Source: Candidatus Iainarchaeum sp.
GTDB taxonomy: Archaea > Iainarchaeota > Iainarchaeia > Iainarchaeales > UBA10219
Direction of reading: 5' to 3'
NCBI GenBank assembly: GCA_018304425.1
Contig: JAGVWE010000002.1
Location: forward strand, 434,001-498,000
DNA: 64,000 nt
Under the pieces are notes generated by a model. The model was not told where the DNA came from. It ran no database searches and saw only the letters and a list, made by a program, of their open reading frames with translations. The position numbers and the translations under genes were made by a program. The first letter of the stretch is position 1; each line of letters opens with the position of its first letter. This document shows positions 32,873 through 41,700 of this stretch, piece by piece.

Positions 32873-34273
32873 ATGCCTGCCTGCATGCGTCCCGCTCTCC
32901 CCCTGATTGTGCTTCTCTCCCTGCTGTTGTTCTTGAGCGGCTGTTCTCTGCCCAAACCAGACTTCCTCAAAGGCATCCTCGCGCCCAGCCAACCCGAAGA
33001 CTACTGCGCCAATTTCGTCTCCAAAGACGATTGCTACCTCCAAGTGGCCCAGGAAAACCAGGCCCCCGAGTTCTGCAAAAAAATCGTCGACCCCCCCAAA
33101 TCAGAGCAATGCCTGTTAGGCCTGGCGCTTTCCTCCAAGAACCGGGCCCTCTGCAACGTCTATTCCTCCGAACCAGGCAAGTGCCTCCGGCAACTCGCCC
33201 TTGCCACGAACGCAGTCGGCGTCTGCGCGGAAATAGAGGACCAGAACGTTTCCGACGACTGCTACCTCGCCATGGCAGCCAAGCTCTCCAACCCCACCAC
33301 CTGCCTGCTGGCCCGCAGCCCTGCCCTCAAGGCGGACTGCCTCTACATCCTGGCCCAGCAAACCAATTCCCCCCAGGCCTGCACCAACATCTTCGTGGAC
33401 GCAACCCGTTACAAGTGCCTGTTCGACCTTTCCCTGAAACTCGCGAACCCGGAGGTGTGCAAGGCCCTTGAAGCCACTTACTCCGTGGACGACTGCTGGA
33501 AGGGCCTGGCCCTCGCCAAAAAGGATTCGCTGGCCTGTGACCGGATTTCAGAGGAAACCATGCGGGACGCCTGCCACTATGAGGTGGGAGCGGTGTCCGG
33601 CGAAACCATTGCCCTCAAAAACGACCTGGCCCTGCTCTGCGCCAAGCTCCCGGAAAAAAGCCAGGCGGCGGCCTGCCAGTCCAGGCTCTCCGCTTACCAG
33701 ATAAGCGCGGACTTCTGCTCGGACATCGACTCCCAGCCCGAACGCGTGGAATGCCTGGACAAGCTCAACGCGTTCTTCGTTGACGCAAGCCTGTGCCCCG
33801 AATACCGCACGCGCGATGCCATGGACGCCTGCTTTGAATTCGTGGCCCTCCAGAAGTCGAGCCTCGAGACCTGCAAGCTCGTGGTGGACATTCCAAAAGA
33901 GCTGTCCTGCATCTACAAGCTCGCGGTCAAGGAAAAGAACCCCAAGCACTGCGCGGAAACCCACGTCACGGACTCCTTCGATTACCGGAACGAATGCTAC
34001 AAGGAGGTCGCATTCCTATCCAAGCAGCCACGCAACTGTGATTTCATCTACTTCCGCGAGAAACGCGCGGCCTGCCGCGCCGAGTTCGCGGTCCTCGACC
34101 AGAACTATGCCATCTGCAAGGAAATCCCCAACGAGGCCTTGTCCGACAGCAATGACCCCTTCTTCACGCGGGATTATTGCTTCAAGTCCGTGGTTGAAAC
34201 AATCCGGGACAAGAGCCTGTGCGACTTCATCCAGGACGCAAAGCGGAAGGAAGCCTGCCAAGCCGGCCAGTGA
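32873..34273 (+). CDS. Secreted lipoprotein with about twelve Cys-containing helical repeats
   Basis: A 466-residue lipoprotein. After a hydrophobic core (PLIVLLSLLLF) the lipobox LSGC gives a lipidated Cys near residue 28. The rest is a chain of repeats of roughly 35-40 residues, each with two Cys, of the form C...D(D/E)CY..LA (for example DDCYLQVAQENQAPEFCKKI, DDCYLAMAAKLSNPTTCLLA, DACFEFVALQKSSLETCKLV). Paired Cys spacing suggests a disulfide-stapled helical solenoid similar in shape to Sel1/TPR. A shorter relative is at 54859-55509. ATGs at 32873 and 32885 are both possible; the former is 24 nt from a TATA box. Ligand and role unknown. Confidence 0.8.
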   Translation: MPACMRPALPLIVLLSLLLFLSGCSLPKPDFLKGILAPSQPEDYCANFVSKDDCYLQVAQENQAPEFCKKIVDPPKSEQCLLGLALSSKNRALCNVYSSEPGKCLRQLALATNAVGVCAEIEDQNVSDDCYLAMAAKLSNPTTCLLARSPALKADCLYILAQQTNSPQACTNIFVDATRYKCLFDLSLKLANPEVCKALEATYSVDDCWKGLALAKKDSLACDRISEETMRDACHYEVGAVSGETIALKNDLALLCAKLPEKSQAAACQSRLSAYQISADFCSDIDSQPERVECLDKLNAFFVDASLCPEYRTRDAMDACFEFVALQKSSLETCKLVVDIPKELSCIYKLAVKEKNPKHCAETHVTDSFDYRNECYKEVAFLSKQPRNCDFIYFREKRAACRAEFAVLDQNYAICKEIPNEALSDSNDPFFTRDYCFKSVVETIRDKSLCDFIQDAKRKEACQAGQ

Positions 34274-34275
34274 AG

Positions 34276-34300
34276 CCTTGACGACTCGTCAAGGTTTATT
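34276..34300 (+). terminator. Hairpin plus T-rich stretch after the lipoprotein gene
   Basis: CCTTGAC (34276-34282) pairs with GTCAAGG (34288-34294) around a 5-nt loop and is followed by TTTATT, 3 nt after the stop codon. Confidence 0.5.
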
Positions 34301-34327
34301 AACCAGTTAGCCCCTTTTATTGGATTC

Positions 34328-34351
34328 AAGGCAGCAGCCAAGGCAGCAGCC
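34328..34351. repeat. 12-bp tandem repeat in the ABC transporter leader
   Basis: AAGGCAGCAGCC occurs twice in direct succession; the second copy's AGGCAGC (34341-34347) can pair with GCTGCCT (34361-34367). It sits in the presumed 5' leader, 21 nt before the GTG start. Confidence 0.7.
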
Positions 34352-34387
34352 AAGGAAGTGGCTGCCTAAGGGTATAAGGGTGAGGCC

Positions 34388-35440
34388 GTGCCGTTTGGAA
34401 TCAGGGAAAACATCGAACCATATTCCGGCAGAAACGTCATCGAAGCCGAAAACGTCGTCAAGGTGTTCAAGAAAAACGAGCCCACCCACAACCCCCTCAA
34501 GGACTTCCTCTTCCCCTCCTACAAGCCCTTCACCGCCCTCAACGGGGTTTCCCTGAAGATAAAGCGCGGCGAGGTCTTCGGCCTCCTCGGCCCCAACGGC
34601 TCGGGGAAAACAACCTTCATCAAGATACTCACCGGCCTGCTCCAGCCCACGCAGGGAAAGGTCCTGATCCACGGCAAACCCGCCGAACAAAACCTGCGCC
34701 GCATCGGCGTGATGTTCGGCTTCAACATGATTTATTACCGGTTGACGGGTTATGCCAACCTCAAGTACTCAGCCAAACTCTACAAGGTCAAGAACTACAA
34801 GCAACGCATCAACGAACTGGCGCGGATGCTGGGCCTCGAGAACTGGCTTTACTCTTACGTCGAAAACTATTCACTGGGCATGAAATCCAAGCTGGCCCTG
34901 GCCCGCGCCCTCATCCACGACCCTGAAATCCTCTTCCTCGACGAGCCCACCCTCGGTTTGGACCCCAAGATTTCGCTTTCCCTGCGCGAGGACATCCGGG
35001 AAATGGACAAAACCATCATAATCACCACGCACAACATGGAGGAAGCCAACGAGCTCTGCGACCGCATTGGCATCATCAAGAACGGCAGCCTCATCCGCGT
35101 CGGAACCCCGGCGTACCTCAAGAAACTCGTCTCCGAGAACATCATCGTCAACATAGGCCTCGCCTTCTTCGGCAACGAACTCATCAACACGCTTTCAACC
35201 CAGCCCTACGTGCACAACGTGTCCCTCTCCCAAACAGGGGTGCGGATTTACCTTGAAAGCAAGGACTACCTCCCAAAACTACTGTCCATCCTCGGAAGCT
35301 ACAACACCACCAGCATCAATGAGGAAGAGCCCACGCTGGTGGATGTCTTCATCCGCCTCACGCAGGGCGAGGTTCCCCCGGCCAGAAACCCGGAATCCGA
35401 TGACGAGGACACGGGCACACAGATGCAGGAACCCATTTAA
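34388..35440 (+). CDS. ABC transporter ATP-binding protein (polysaccharide/drug exporter type)
   Basis: A 350-residue ATPase subunit. Walker A GPNGSGKT, signature NYSLGMKSKLALARAL (the LSGGQ position reads YSLGMK), Walker B EILFLDEPTLGLDP, switch His in TIIITTHNMEEA. The N-terminal insertion before Walker A and the YSLGM signature match exporters of the ABC-2 type. A C-terminal extension of about 100 residues after the switch has a domain ending in an acidic tail. Translation starts at GTG after a leader with a repeat and hairpin. Paired with the permease gene 14 nt downstream, it may export a glycan or lipid-linked intermediate, or a small molecule. Confidence 0.88.
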   Translation: MPFGIRENIEPYSGRNVIEAENVVKVFKKNEPTHNPLKDFLFPSYKPFTALNGVSLKIKRGEVFGLLGPNGSGKTTFIKILTGLLQPTQGKVLIHGKPAEQNLRRIGVMFGFNMIYYRLTGYANLKYSAKLYKVKNYKQRINELARMLGLENWLYSYVENYSLGMKSKLALARALIHDPEILFLDEPTLGLDPKISLSLREDIREMDKTIIITTHNMEEANELCDRIGIIKNGSLIRVGTPAYLKKLVSENIIVNIGLAFFGNELINTLSTQPYVHNVSLSQTGVRIYLESKDYLPKLLSILGSYNTTSINEEEPTLVDVFIRLTQGEVPPARNPESDDEDTGTQMQEPI

Positions 35441-35454
35441 CCTAACCCAAAAAA

Positions 35455-36285
35455 GTGAATGCCATGCAGCTCATCGATGAATCCCTGGCCATTGCCGAAA
35501 AAGAAGTAGGCCTATCCGTGCGATACATCCTCCCCTTTTTCACCAACAGCCTGATTTCCCCCCTCATCAAGGTCATGCCCTTCCTGCTGGTCTATGGCGG
35601 CTTCTTCTCAGCCAACCCCAGCGCGGCCCTCGCTGGCCACGTAAAACCCGAAACCTTCATCCCGTTCCTGTTCCTCGGCATAACCGCGGACATCTTCTTC
35701 AGCATCGGTTACAGCACGTTCAGCTCGAAATTCATGGTCGAAAAATGGTGGCAGACCATGGAAATCATCATCCTCGCACCCATCAACAAGCTATCCCTCA
35801 TCACGGGCATAGGCCTGGGCGACCTCATCTCCACCTTCCCGACCCTTGTCCTCTTCCTGGGCCTCGCCTACTACTTCACGCCCCTGGGCTTCCTCGACCT
35901 GATAAAAGTTTTAATCATCTTCCTGCTCCTGTTCATGATTTCGCTGAGCATCGGCTTGATCACCAGCTGTGCCGCCCTGTTCAACGAAAACCTGGCCCCC
36001 TTCTTCGGCTACCTCCGAGTGATCATCTCCTTCGTCTCCGCCTTTTACTACCCCATCGAAGTCCTCAAAACAGACAAGCTAGGGGCCCTCGGCCAGTTCC
36101 TGCCGGTCATCGCCACCTTCAACCCCCTCTACCAGGCCAACTTCATCATCCGCGCCATCTGGTTCGAAGGCATTACCCCCATCAACTCCGTCATTTACGT
36201 GCTCTTCTTCGCCATCATCTCCCCCATTGCAGCAGTCTACGTCTTCAACAAGCTCTGGTCCACCATCGGCATCCAAGGCTACTAG
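35455..36285 (+). CDS. ABC-2 type permease
   Basis: A 276-residue membrane protein with six hydrophobic segments (FFTNSLISPLIKVMPFLLVY, FIPFLFLGITADIFFSIGY, LITGIGLGDLISTFPTLVLF, VLIIFLLLFMISLSIGL, YLRVIISFVSAFYYPIE, SVIYVLFFAIISPIAAVYVF), the classic ABC-2 layout with the conserved LPVIATFNPLYQANFIIR segment before the last helix. It forms a two-component exporter with the upstream ATPase. Start is GTG at 35455 or ATG at 35464. Confidence 0.87.
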   Translation: MNAMQLIDESLAIAEKEVGLSVRYILPFFTNSLISPLIKVMPFLLVYGGFFSANPSAALAGHVKPETFIPFLFLGITADIFFSIGYSTFSSKFMVEKWWQTMEIIILAPINKLSLITGIGLGDLISTFPTLVLFLGLAYYFTPLGFLDLIKVLIIFLLLFMISLSIGLITSCAALFNENLAPFFGYLRVIISFVSAFYYPIEVLKTDKLGALGQFLPVIATFNPLYQANFIIRAIWFEGITPINSVIYVLFFAIISPIAAVYVFNKLWSTIGIQGY

Positions 36286-36291
36286 CCGCTG

Positions 36292-36318
36292 GCCTCCACT
36301 GCCTCCACTGCCTCCACT
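36292..36318. repeat. Three tandem copies of a 9-bp unit
   Basis: GCCTCCACT repeats three times without interruption between the permease stop and the TATA box of the next gene. Confidence 0.9.
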
Positions 36319-36323
36319 ATAGG

Positions 36324-36331
36324 TTTTTATT
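36324..36331 (+). promoter_or_regulatory. TATA-like box of the GT-C-like gene
   Basis: TTTTTAT(T) centred about 27 nt before the ATG at 36354. Confidence 0.4.
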
Positions 36332-36353
36332 CGGATGAACCCTATTATATCCC

Positions 36354-37919
36354 ATGAACAAGCGCAGCAGTCTGGTCTTGGTCTTGGCCTTGTTCCTGCT
36401 GGCAGCCGTCATGAACTACTCCATCCACTACAATTACCCCCTGCCCATCCACTCCGACGAATACGACCACCTGGCCATCATCCGCGAAATGGAGGACACC
36501 GGCAAGCACACCTGGTACGACCCCTACATCGTCCAGAAAAGGCACGCCCAACGCAACCTCGAAATAAACTTTGACATCTTCCTCTACGTCTTTGCGGCCC
36601 TCACCGGCCTCAACCTCGAACACCTGCCCCTCCTCCTGCCCATCTTCTTCTCCTTCCTCCTCAGCCTCTCCTCCTTCATCCTCGTGTACGCCCTCACCAA
36701 AAGAGACCTGGCCGCCTTCTTCGCCAGCGTATTCGTGTTCCTGTTGCCCAACAACATAGCCTTCCTCGGCTACTGGTTCCTGGTGCCCATGTCCATCGGC
36801 CTCGCCGCCCTCCCCCTGCTCTCCCACGCCTTCCTCAAGTCCTTCCACTCCTGGCCCTACACCCTCACGCTCTACCTCTTCCTCATCGCCTTGACCTTGA
36901 CTCATGCCGTCTACACGGCTTCCCTCGTCCCGGCCTTCCTCTTCTTCCTCTTGTTTTCCCTCCACGAGTTCAAGAACAAGCACAACCTCCTAAAGCTCGC
37001 CCTGGGCTGCCTCCTCCTCCTCGGCTTGACCGCTTTCTTCGTTGAATGGAACCCGGCCAACCCCCTCGAAACCCTGAGCCTCATTGCTTACCTCCTGGTC
37101 TGGCCCTATGGCACGCACACCGCCGAATACCCCTTGACCAGCTACCTAGGCCCAGTCCTCGGCGCCCTCGCCCTCGCCGGCGCCGCCTACTCCTTGTTCC
37201 CCCTCCTGAACCGCTTCCTACCCGCACTCACCAACCGCTTCCCCCTCCTCCGAAGCGCCCGCCAAACCGTGCACCACGCCAAATACCCGGTGCTCTTCGC
37301 CTTGCTCCTCTTCGGCGTGCGCGTCTCCGCCGACTACACGGGAACCTGCCTCCTCGGACCCTGCCGGCGCACGGTCCCCGGCCTCGCCATCCTCGTATTC
37401 ATCCTCGCCGCCCTCGGCTTCTACGCCTTCCTCGTCTTCCTCAACAAGCTGCTCGTGCGCGTCAGCGAACGCCCCTACCGCATCATGCGAGCCGCCATCT
37501 TCCTGCTGGTCCTGGTCTTCCTCCTCCACGAACTCCTCACCCAACCCTTCCAATACGCCAACGACCCCGTGAAAGGCCTATACTATAACATCGAGTTAAA
37601 CGAGGTGCCCGCGCTTTCCTGGATCAAGGACTTCACGCCCCAGGACACGGTCGTTTTCGCCTTGCCCTGGACCGCGAAAGCCGTTTACCTGCTTTCCGGG
37701 CGAAAAGTCGTGGACACCGGGGCCGCAAGGCTCGGCAACAGCCTTCCCTCCCTCCAAGGAATCGTGAACTTCTTCCTCGTAGACTGCGCGGCCAAAGAAA
37801 AGGCTCTGGCCAAATGGCCCAGCGACTTAATCTACGCCGGCAAAGGCTTCGTGGACTGCCCGAACCTCGACCAAATCCTGAACAGCGGAGGCAATTACGC
37901 CTATGTTGAAAACGACTGA
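36354..37919 (+). CDS. Polytopic GT-C-like glycosyltransferase / membrane protein
   Basis: A 521-residue protein with about twelve membrane helices. The first outer loop reads YPLPIHSDEYDHLAIIREME, with the acidic residues (Asp-Glu) that GT-C enzymes use for catalysis, and TWYDPYIVQKRH follows. A long C-terminal soluble part carries DFTPQDTVVFALPWTAKAVY and LSGRKVVDTGA, features shared with lipid-linked-sugar-dependent transferases of the PMT/STT3 superfamily. I infer a transferase using a dolichyl-phosphate sugar on the outer membrane face, but an oligosaccharide ligase or polymerase is possible. It overlaps the next gene by 17 nt. Confidence 0.7.
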   Translation: MNKRSSLVLVLALFLLAAVMNYSIHYNYPLPIHSDEYDHLAIIREMEDTGKHTWYDPYIVQKRHAQRNLEINFDIFLYVFAALTGLNLEHLPLLLPIFFSFLLSLSSFILVYALTKRDLAAFFASVFVFLLPNNIAFLGYWFLVPMSIGLAALPLLSHAFLKSFHSWPYTLTLYLFLIALTLTHAVYTASLVPAFLFFLLFSLHEFKNKHNLLKLALGCLLLLGLTAFFVEWNPANPLETLSLIAYLLVWPYGTHTAEYPLTSYLGPVLGALALAGAAYSLFPLLNRFLPALTNRFPLLRSARQTVHHAKYPVLFALLLFGVRVSADYTGTCLLGPCRRTVPGLAILVFILAALGFYAFLVFLNKLLVRVSERPYRIMRAAIFLLVLVFLLHELLTQPFQYANDPVKGLYYNIELNEVPALSWIKDFTPQDTVVFALPWTAKAVYLLSGRKVVDTGAARLGNSLPSLQGIVNFFLVDCAAKEKALAKWPSDLIYAGKGFVDCPNLDQILNSGGNYAYVEND

Positions 37920-38307
37920 ATCCAGGCTCATGCTCCTAACGCTTTCCGCCAGCGCGCTCGCCTACGCCATGAAGTCACACTGGCTCCCGCCCCTCACCGA
38001 ATTCCAGGCAATCCTCGGCATCTTCCTATCCTTTGTCCCGGTCGGCTACCAGTTCACGTCCGCGCTCTTCTCCAAAGACCAGCTCTCGTTCCCGGAAAAA
38101 ACCGCGCTCACCCTCTTCTCCTCCTATGCCATGATTTCCACGACCTACTTCGCTTCCAGCCTGTTCCTCGGCCTTTCCTTTTCCTTCAAGAACAGCCTCC
38201 TCACCGTCAACCTCCTGGCCCTCTTCTTCTACGCGGCCTACCTCCTGCGCTTCCACCTCAAAAGCCTCCCAATTCCAGCAAAACTAAGAAGCGCCCTCGG
38301 TGAATGA
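37903..38307 (+). CDS. Small membrane protein (DUF1616-like first half)
   Basis: A 134-residue protein with four hydrophobic segments (LMLLTLSASALAYAM, FQAILGIFLSFVPVGYQF, LFSSYAMISTTYFASSLFLG, LLTVNLLALFFYAAYLL). It overlaps the GT-C-like gene by 17 nt and the following gene by 8 nt, so the three are translated as a unit. The layout of this membrane part followed by a separate single-pass exposed protein recalls DUF1616 proteins split in two, a weak resemblance only. Confidence 0.6.
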   Translation: MLKTTESRLMLLTLSASALAYAMKSHWLPPLTEFQAILGIFLSFVPVGYQFTSALFSKDQLSFPEKTALTLFSSYAMISTTYFASSLFLGLSFSFKNSLLTVNLLALFFYAAYLLRFHLKSLPIPAKLRSALGE

Positions 38308-38740
38308 CATGTGGGAAAAAGAAATGTACCTGAACAAGTCCATCACGGACATCCTGGTATGGATGACCATCGCAGCCTGCTTACTCGCCCTGTTCCTGCT
38401 CTCCTCCGCCGGTTCCCCCCGGTACGGTTCGGCCCTCTACCTCAAGCCCACCAGCTACTCCAACTACGTCAATGACGACACCGTAACCTTCGTCTTCGGC
38501 GTCAAAAACTATGAAGCCACTGACATAAATTACCTCATCGAAGTAAGGGCCGGAGACTATTTGCTCAAAAAACAGTCCCTCTTCGTGCCACGGCGCCAGC
38601 GCCTCGAAAAATCCGAGACCCTCTCCATTGACCCGGCCAAAACCAGGCTCGTTTACCCCGCCAAGCTACGGGTCATCCTCTCCAAACCCGGTTCCCCCGA
38701 AAAACAGGCGGTCTTCTACTGGCTCAAAGAAGCCCGCTAA
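38300..38740 (+). CDS. Single-pass membrane protein with outer beta domain (DUF1616-like second half)
   Basis: A 146-residue protein: an N-terminal membrane helix (VWMTIAACLLALFLLSSAG) and an exposed beta-rich domain of about 100 residues (TVTFVFGVKNYEATDINYLI, LFVPRRQRLEKSETLSI, LRVILSKPGSPEKQAVFYWL). The VKNYEATDINYLIEV stretch matches the N-terminal strands expected of DUF1616 exposed domains, which also follow a glycosyltransferase-like membrane protein in some archaea. Assigned as a partner of the two upstream genes; 11 nt separate it from the convergent PKD gene. Confidence 0.55.
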   Translation: MNDMWEKEMYLNKSITDILVWMTIAACLLALFLLSSAGSPRYGSALYLKPTSYSNYVNDDTVTFVFGVKNYEATDINYLIEVRAGDYLLKKQSLFVPRRQRLEKSETLSIDPAKTRLVYPAKLRVILSKPGSPEKQAVFYWLKEAR

Positions 38741-38751
38741 CCAAGGCCCGC

Positions 38752-41700
38752 CTAATACTTTTCCCGTTCAAAGTGCAGGGTCAAGTAAAGCAAGACGATT
38801 TCAATGATGGCCGTGGCAATGCCGGCCTCGAAGCCGAACGCCTTGTTGAACACCAGGGGCACGAAAAAGAAGCCGGTGCCGACCCCCAACCGGATTCCCC
38901 GCTCCACCGCAATTTCCCGCGGGCTCTTCACGATTTCCAGTTCCTCCCTGAACAGGGCCTGGCTCCGGTCATATGCCAGCACCATGGAAATCATGGACAG
39001 CAACAGCAGCACCATCACCAGCAACGGCATCTCCAGCACGCGCGGCCCGAACGCCACAGCCGGCAACACCATCAACTGTTTCTGGCTGGCAACCCACTGG
39101 GACAACCCGTTAAACTCCTTCCCGGTCGAAAGCGTGTACTTATACGCTTCCACCCGGTACTTGCCTGATTCCTCAATCCGATACCTCGCCACGCCCCGCT
39201 CATCGGTCTGCAGCTTCACCAGACTGCCACTCGGCGAGACGATGGACACGGTGGCCTGCCTCAAATCCCCCAACAAGGGGTGCGAGACCCGCACGATTTG
39301 CTCTTCGCCCACCACGGGCTCGGCCCGCTCAAACGAAAGCTGCAACGGCAACCCCGAGATGACGGCCTCCGTGGGCCCACAACCTTCATCCGCCTTGCCA
39401 TTTCCATTGTCGTCCACCCCATTGCCGCAGACCTCGACTTCCGCTTCCTCGCAACCCTCGTCCACGTAACCGTTCACGTTGTCATCCAAGTCATTGCCGC
39501 AAACCTCTTCCAGGGAAACGGTCTTCGAGACCTCCACAACGTTGTTGACTTCATTGCTTTCCTTGTTCTCGTTTTCCGCGTCCACCCACAAATAATACCT
39601 GGCTTCCCGCAGCTGTTCCCCGGCATTCACCTTGAACGCCAGTTCCCTGGACTCCAGGGGCTGGAGACCATCAACTTTGGCCTCCCCCACGGGCTTCCCC
39701 TCCAGGCCGCCGGCGAACAGCGCGGCCTTGAACGGCCCCACTTCCTTTTCCCCCGAATTGACGACCTCAAACCGCAAGTCATAGTCCTGGTTCTGCAACA
39801 ACGTTGCGCCCAGCGGTGCCACCAAACCAGCACGCAAGTCAGCAAAGTCCGAGCCAAACACCTTGACCTCGAATTCCGCTGCATCCTTGAGCCCCGAGTC
39901 ATCGGTAACCGTCAACCCAACCTTTTTGACGCCAATGCCCTTGAAGCTATGCGTGACCCTCGCCCCCCTGATCTTGCCTTCCTCCCCGAAATCCCATTCA
40001 TAGGAGGCAATGCTTCCGTCATCCGTTGACTCCGCAGCATCGAACACCGTGCGCAGATTCACATAGGTTTTTTCCTGGGCCCTCGGCCGCGCCCTCGGCT
40101 TTATGCCGGCCACGATTCCCTGTTTTGCCGTTCCATGAATGCCATCGTTGTCCCTTACCCTCAACCCCACCTCATACTCGCCGATTCTTCCAAACACGTG
40201 GGAAACCCTTGCCCCCTCCGCCTTTTCCCCATCCCCGAAGTCCCATTGGTAGGCCTGGATGCTGCCATCCCGGTCCACCGACTTTTCCGCCGAAAAAGCC
40301 ACGGCCAACGGCGGCAAGCCTTCCACCTTATCCGCCTCGACAACCGCCAACGGTTCGTTTCCCACCACCACTGTTTTCTTGGCTTCGTTGACCTGGCCCT
40401 CGTTGTCCGTTACCCGCAGCCGCACCTCATACTCGCCGTTCCCGGCATAGGTGTGCGCGGCCTCCACGCGGTTCGAGGTTGCCCCATCCCCGAAGTCCCA
40501 TTGGTAGGCCTGGATGCTGCCATCCTCGTCCACCGATTTACCGGCGTCAAACGCGATGGTCAAGGGAGCTGCGCCCTTCTCCGCTGAAGCCCTGATTACG
40601 GGAGTCGGCTCCCTCCGGCAGACAATCTGCAACGTGATCTCCTTGGAATTGTTCTTCGCATCCGCGTCCCGCACATCCTCAATCGACAGGATGAACGTTA
40701 CCGCCCCACACAACCCAGTGGTATCCAATTCCACGACCTGCTGGATGGGCTGCTCCAGCACCAGCACCCGCACGCTGTCCAAGCCGCCAACGCCCTCCTT
40801 GTTCACCGCCTTCAGCGTGGCCACGTAAAGCCCCGCCTCCTTATATGCATGGCTCACCTGGGTCGCCGGCGGTTGGAAGGACACGTCAAAGGTTCCATCC
40901 CCGTCAAAGTCCAGCTCATACCGCATCACTTCGCTGCCCTCCGTCACGGACTTGTCGGCATCAAACACGACGTTCAAGGGCTTCACGCCATAAAACGGCG
41001 TGGCCGTCAACACCGCGTTCGGCGGAACCCCACCGGCAAAAGGCGACTGCAGCCACGCAATCCCCGGACTGCCCCTCAACCGGGCTTTCTCCGCCGCCAA
41101 ATACCCCACGATGTTCGCATAGTCCACCGCCAGGTTCGTTATGGGCAACTCAATGGACTTGAATTCCGCCAACGGCTTGTCCTCCGCCCCCTTCAAGTAC
41201 ACGCGCACCGTGAACGGCGAGCTCTTGGCCGCTCCAAAGTTGTCCACGCTCACGTTCACCTTCACCTTTTCCCCGCTGTTCACCACCAGTTTTTCCGGTG
41301 CAGCCGTCTTGATCACCAGGTCGGCTTCCTTGCAGGTGCCGCAGTCCCCCGAACAATAGGCGGGGGAATTCGGGTTACAGGTCTCGTTCAGGCAAAAATT
41401 GTCCCCGCACACGCCCTCCGACTGGATGGTCGTTTCGCACAAGCCGTTCGTGCACGCGCACACGTTAAACACCGTTTCCCCTTTCGCCGGGAAATCCTGT
41501 CCCACCGCGTAATCACAGCCTCCAACGCCCACGCACTGGACATCCGACTTGCATTCCACCGCCTGGCAGTCCTGGGCGCAACTGGTCGGGTCTTCCCCGA
41601 TTTTTTCCTCGCACAAGCCGTCCCCGCACTTAGGCGGAGCGCAGTCCGAGGGGCAGGAGGCATAGTCCTCGCCATACCGGGAATTGCACAACAAGTCCCC

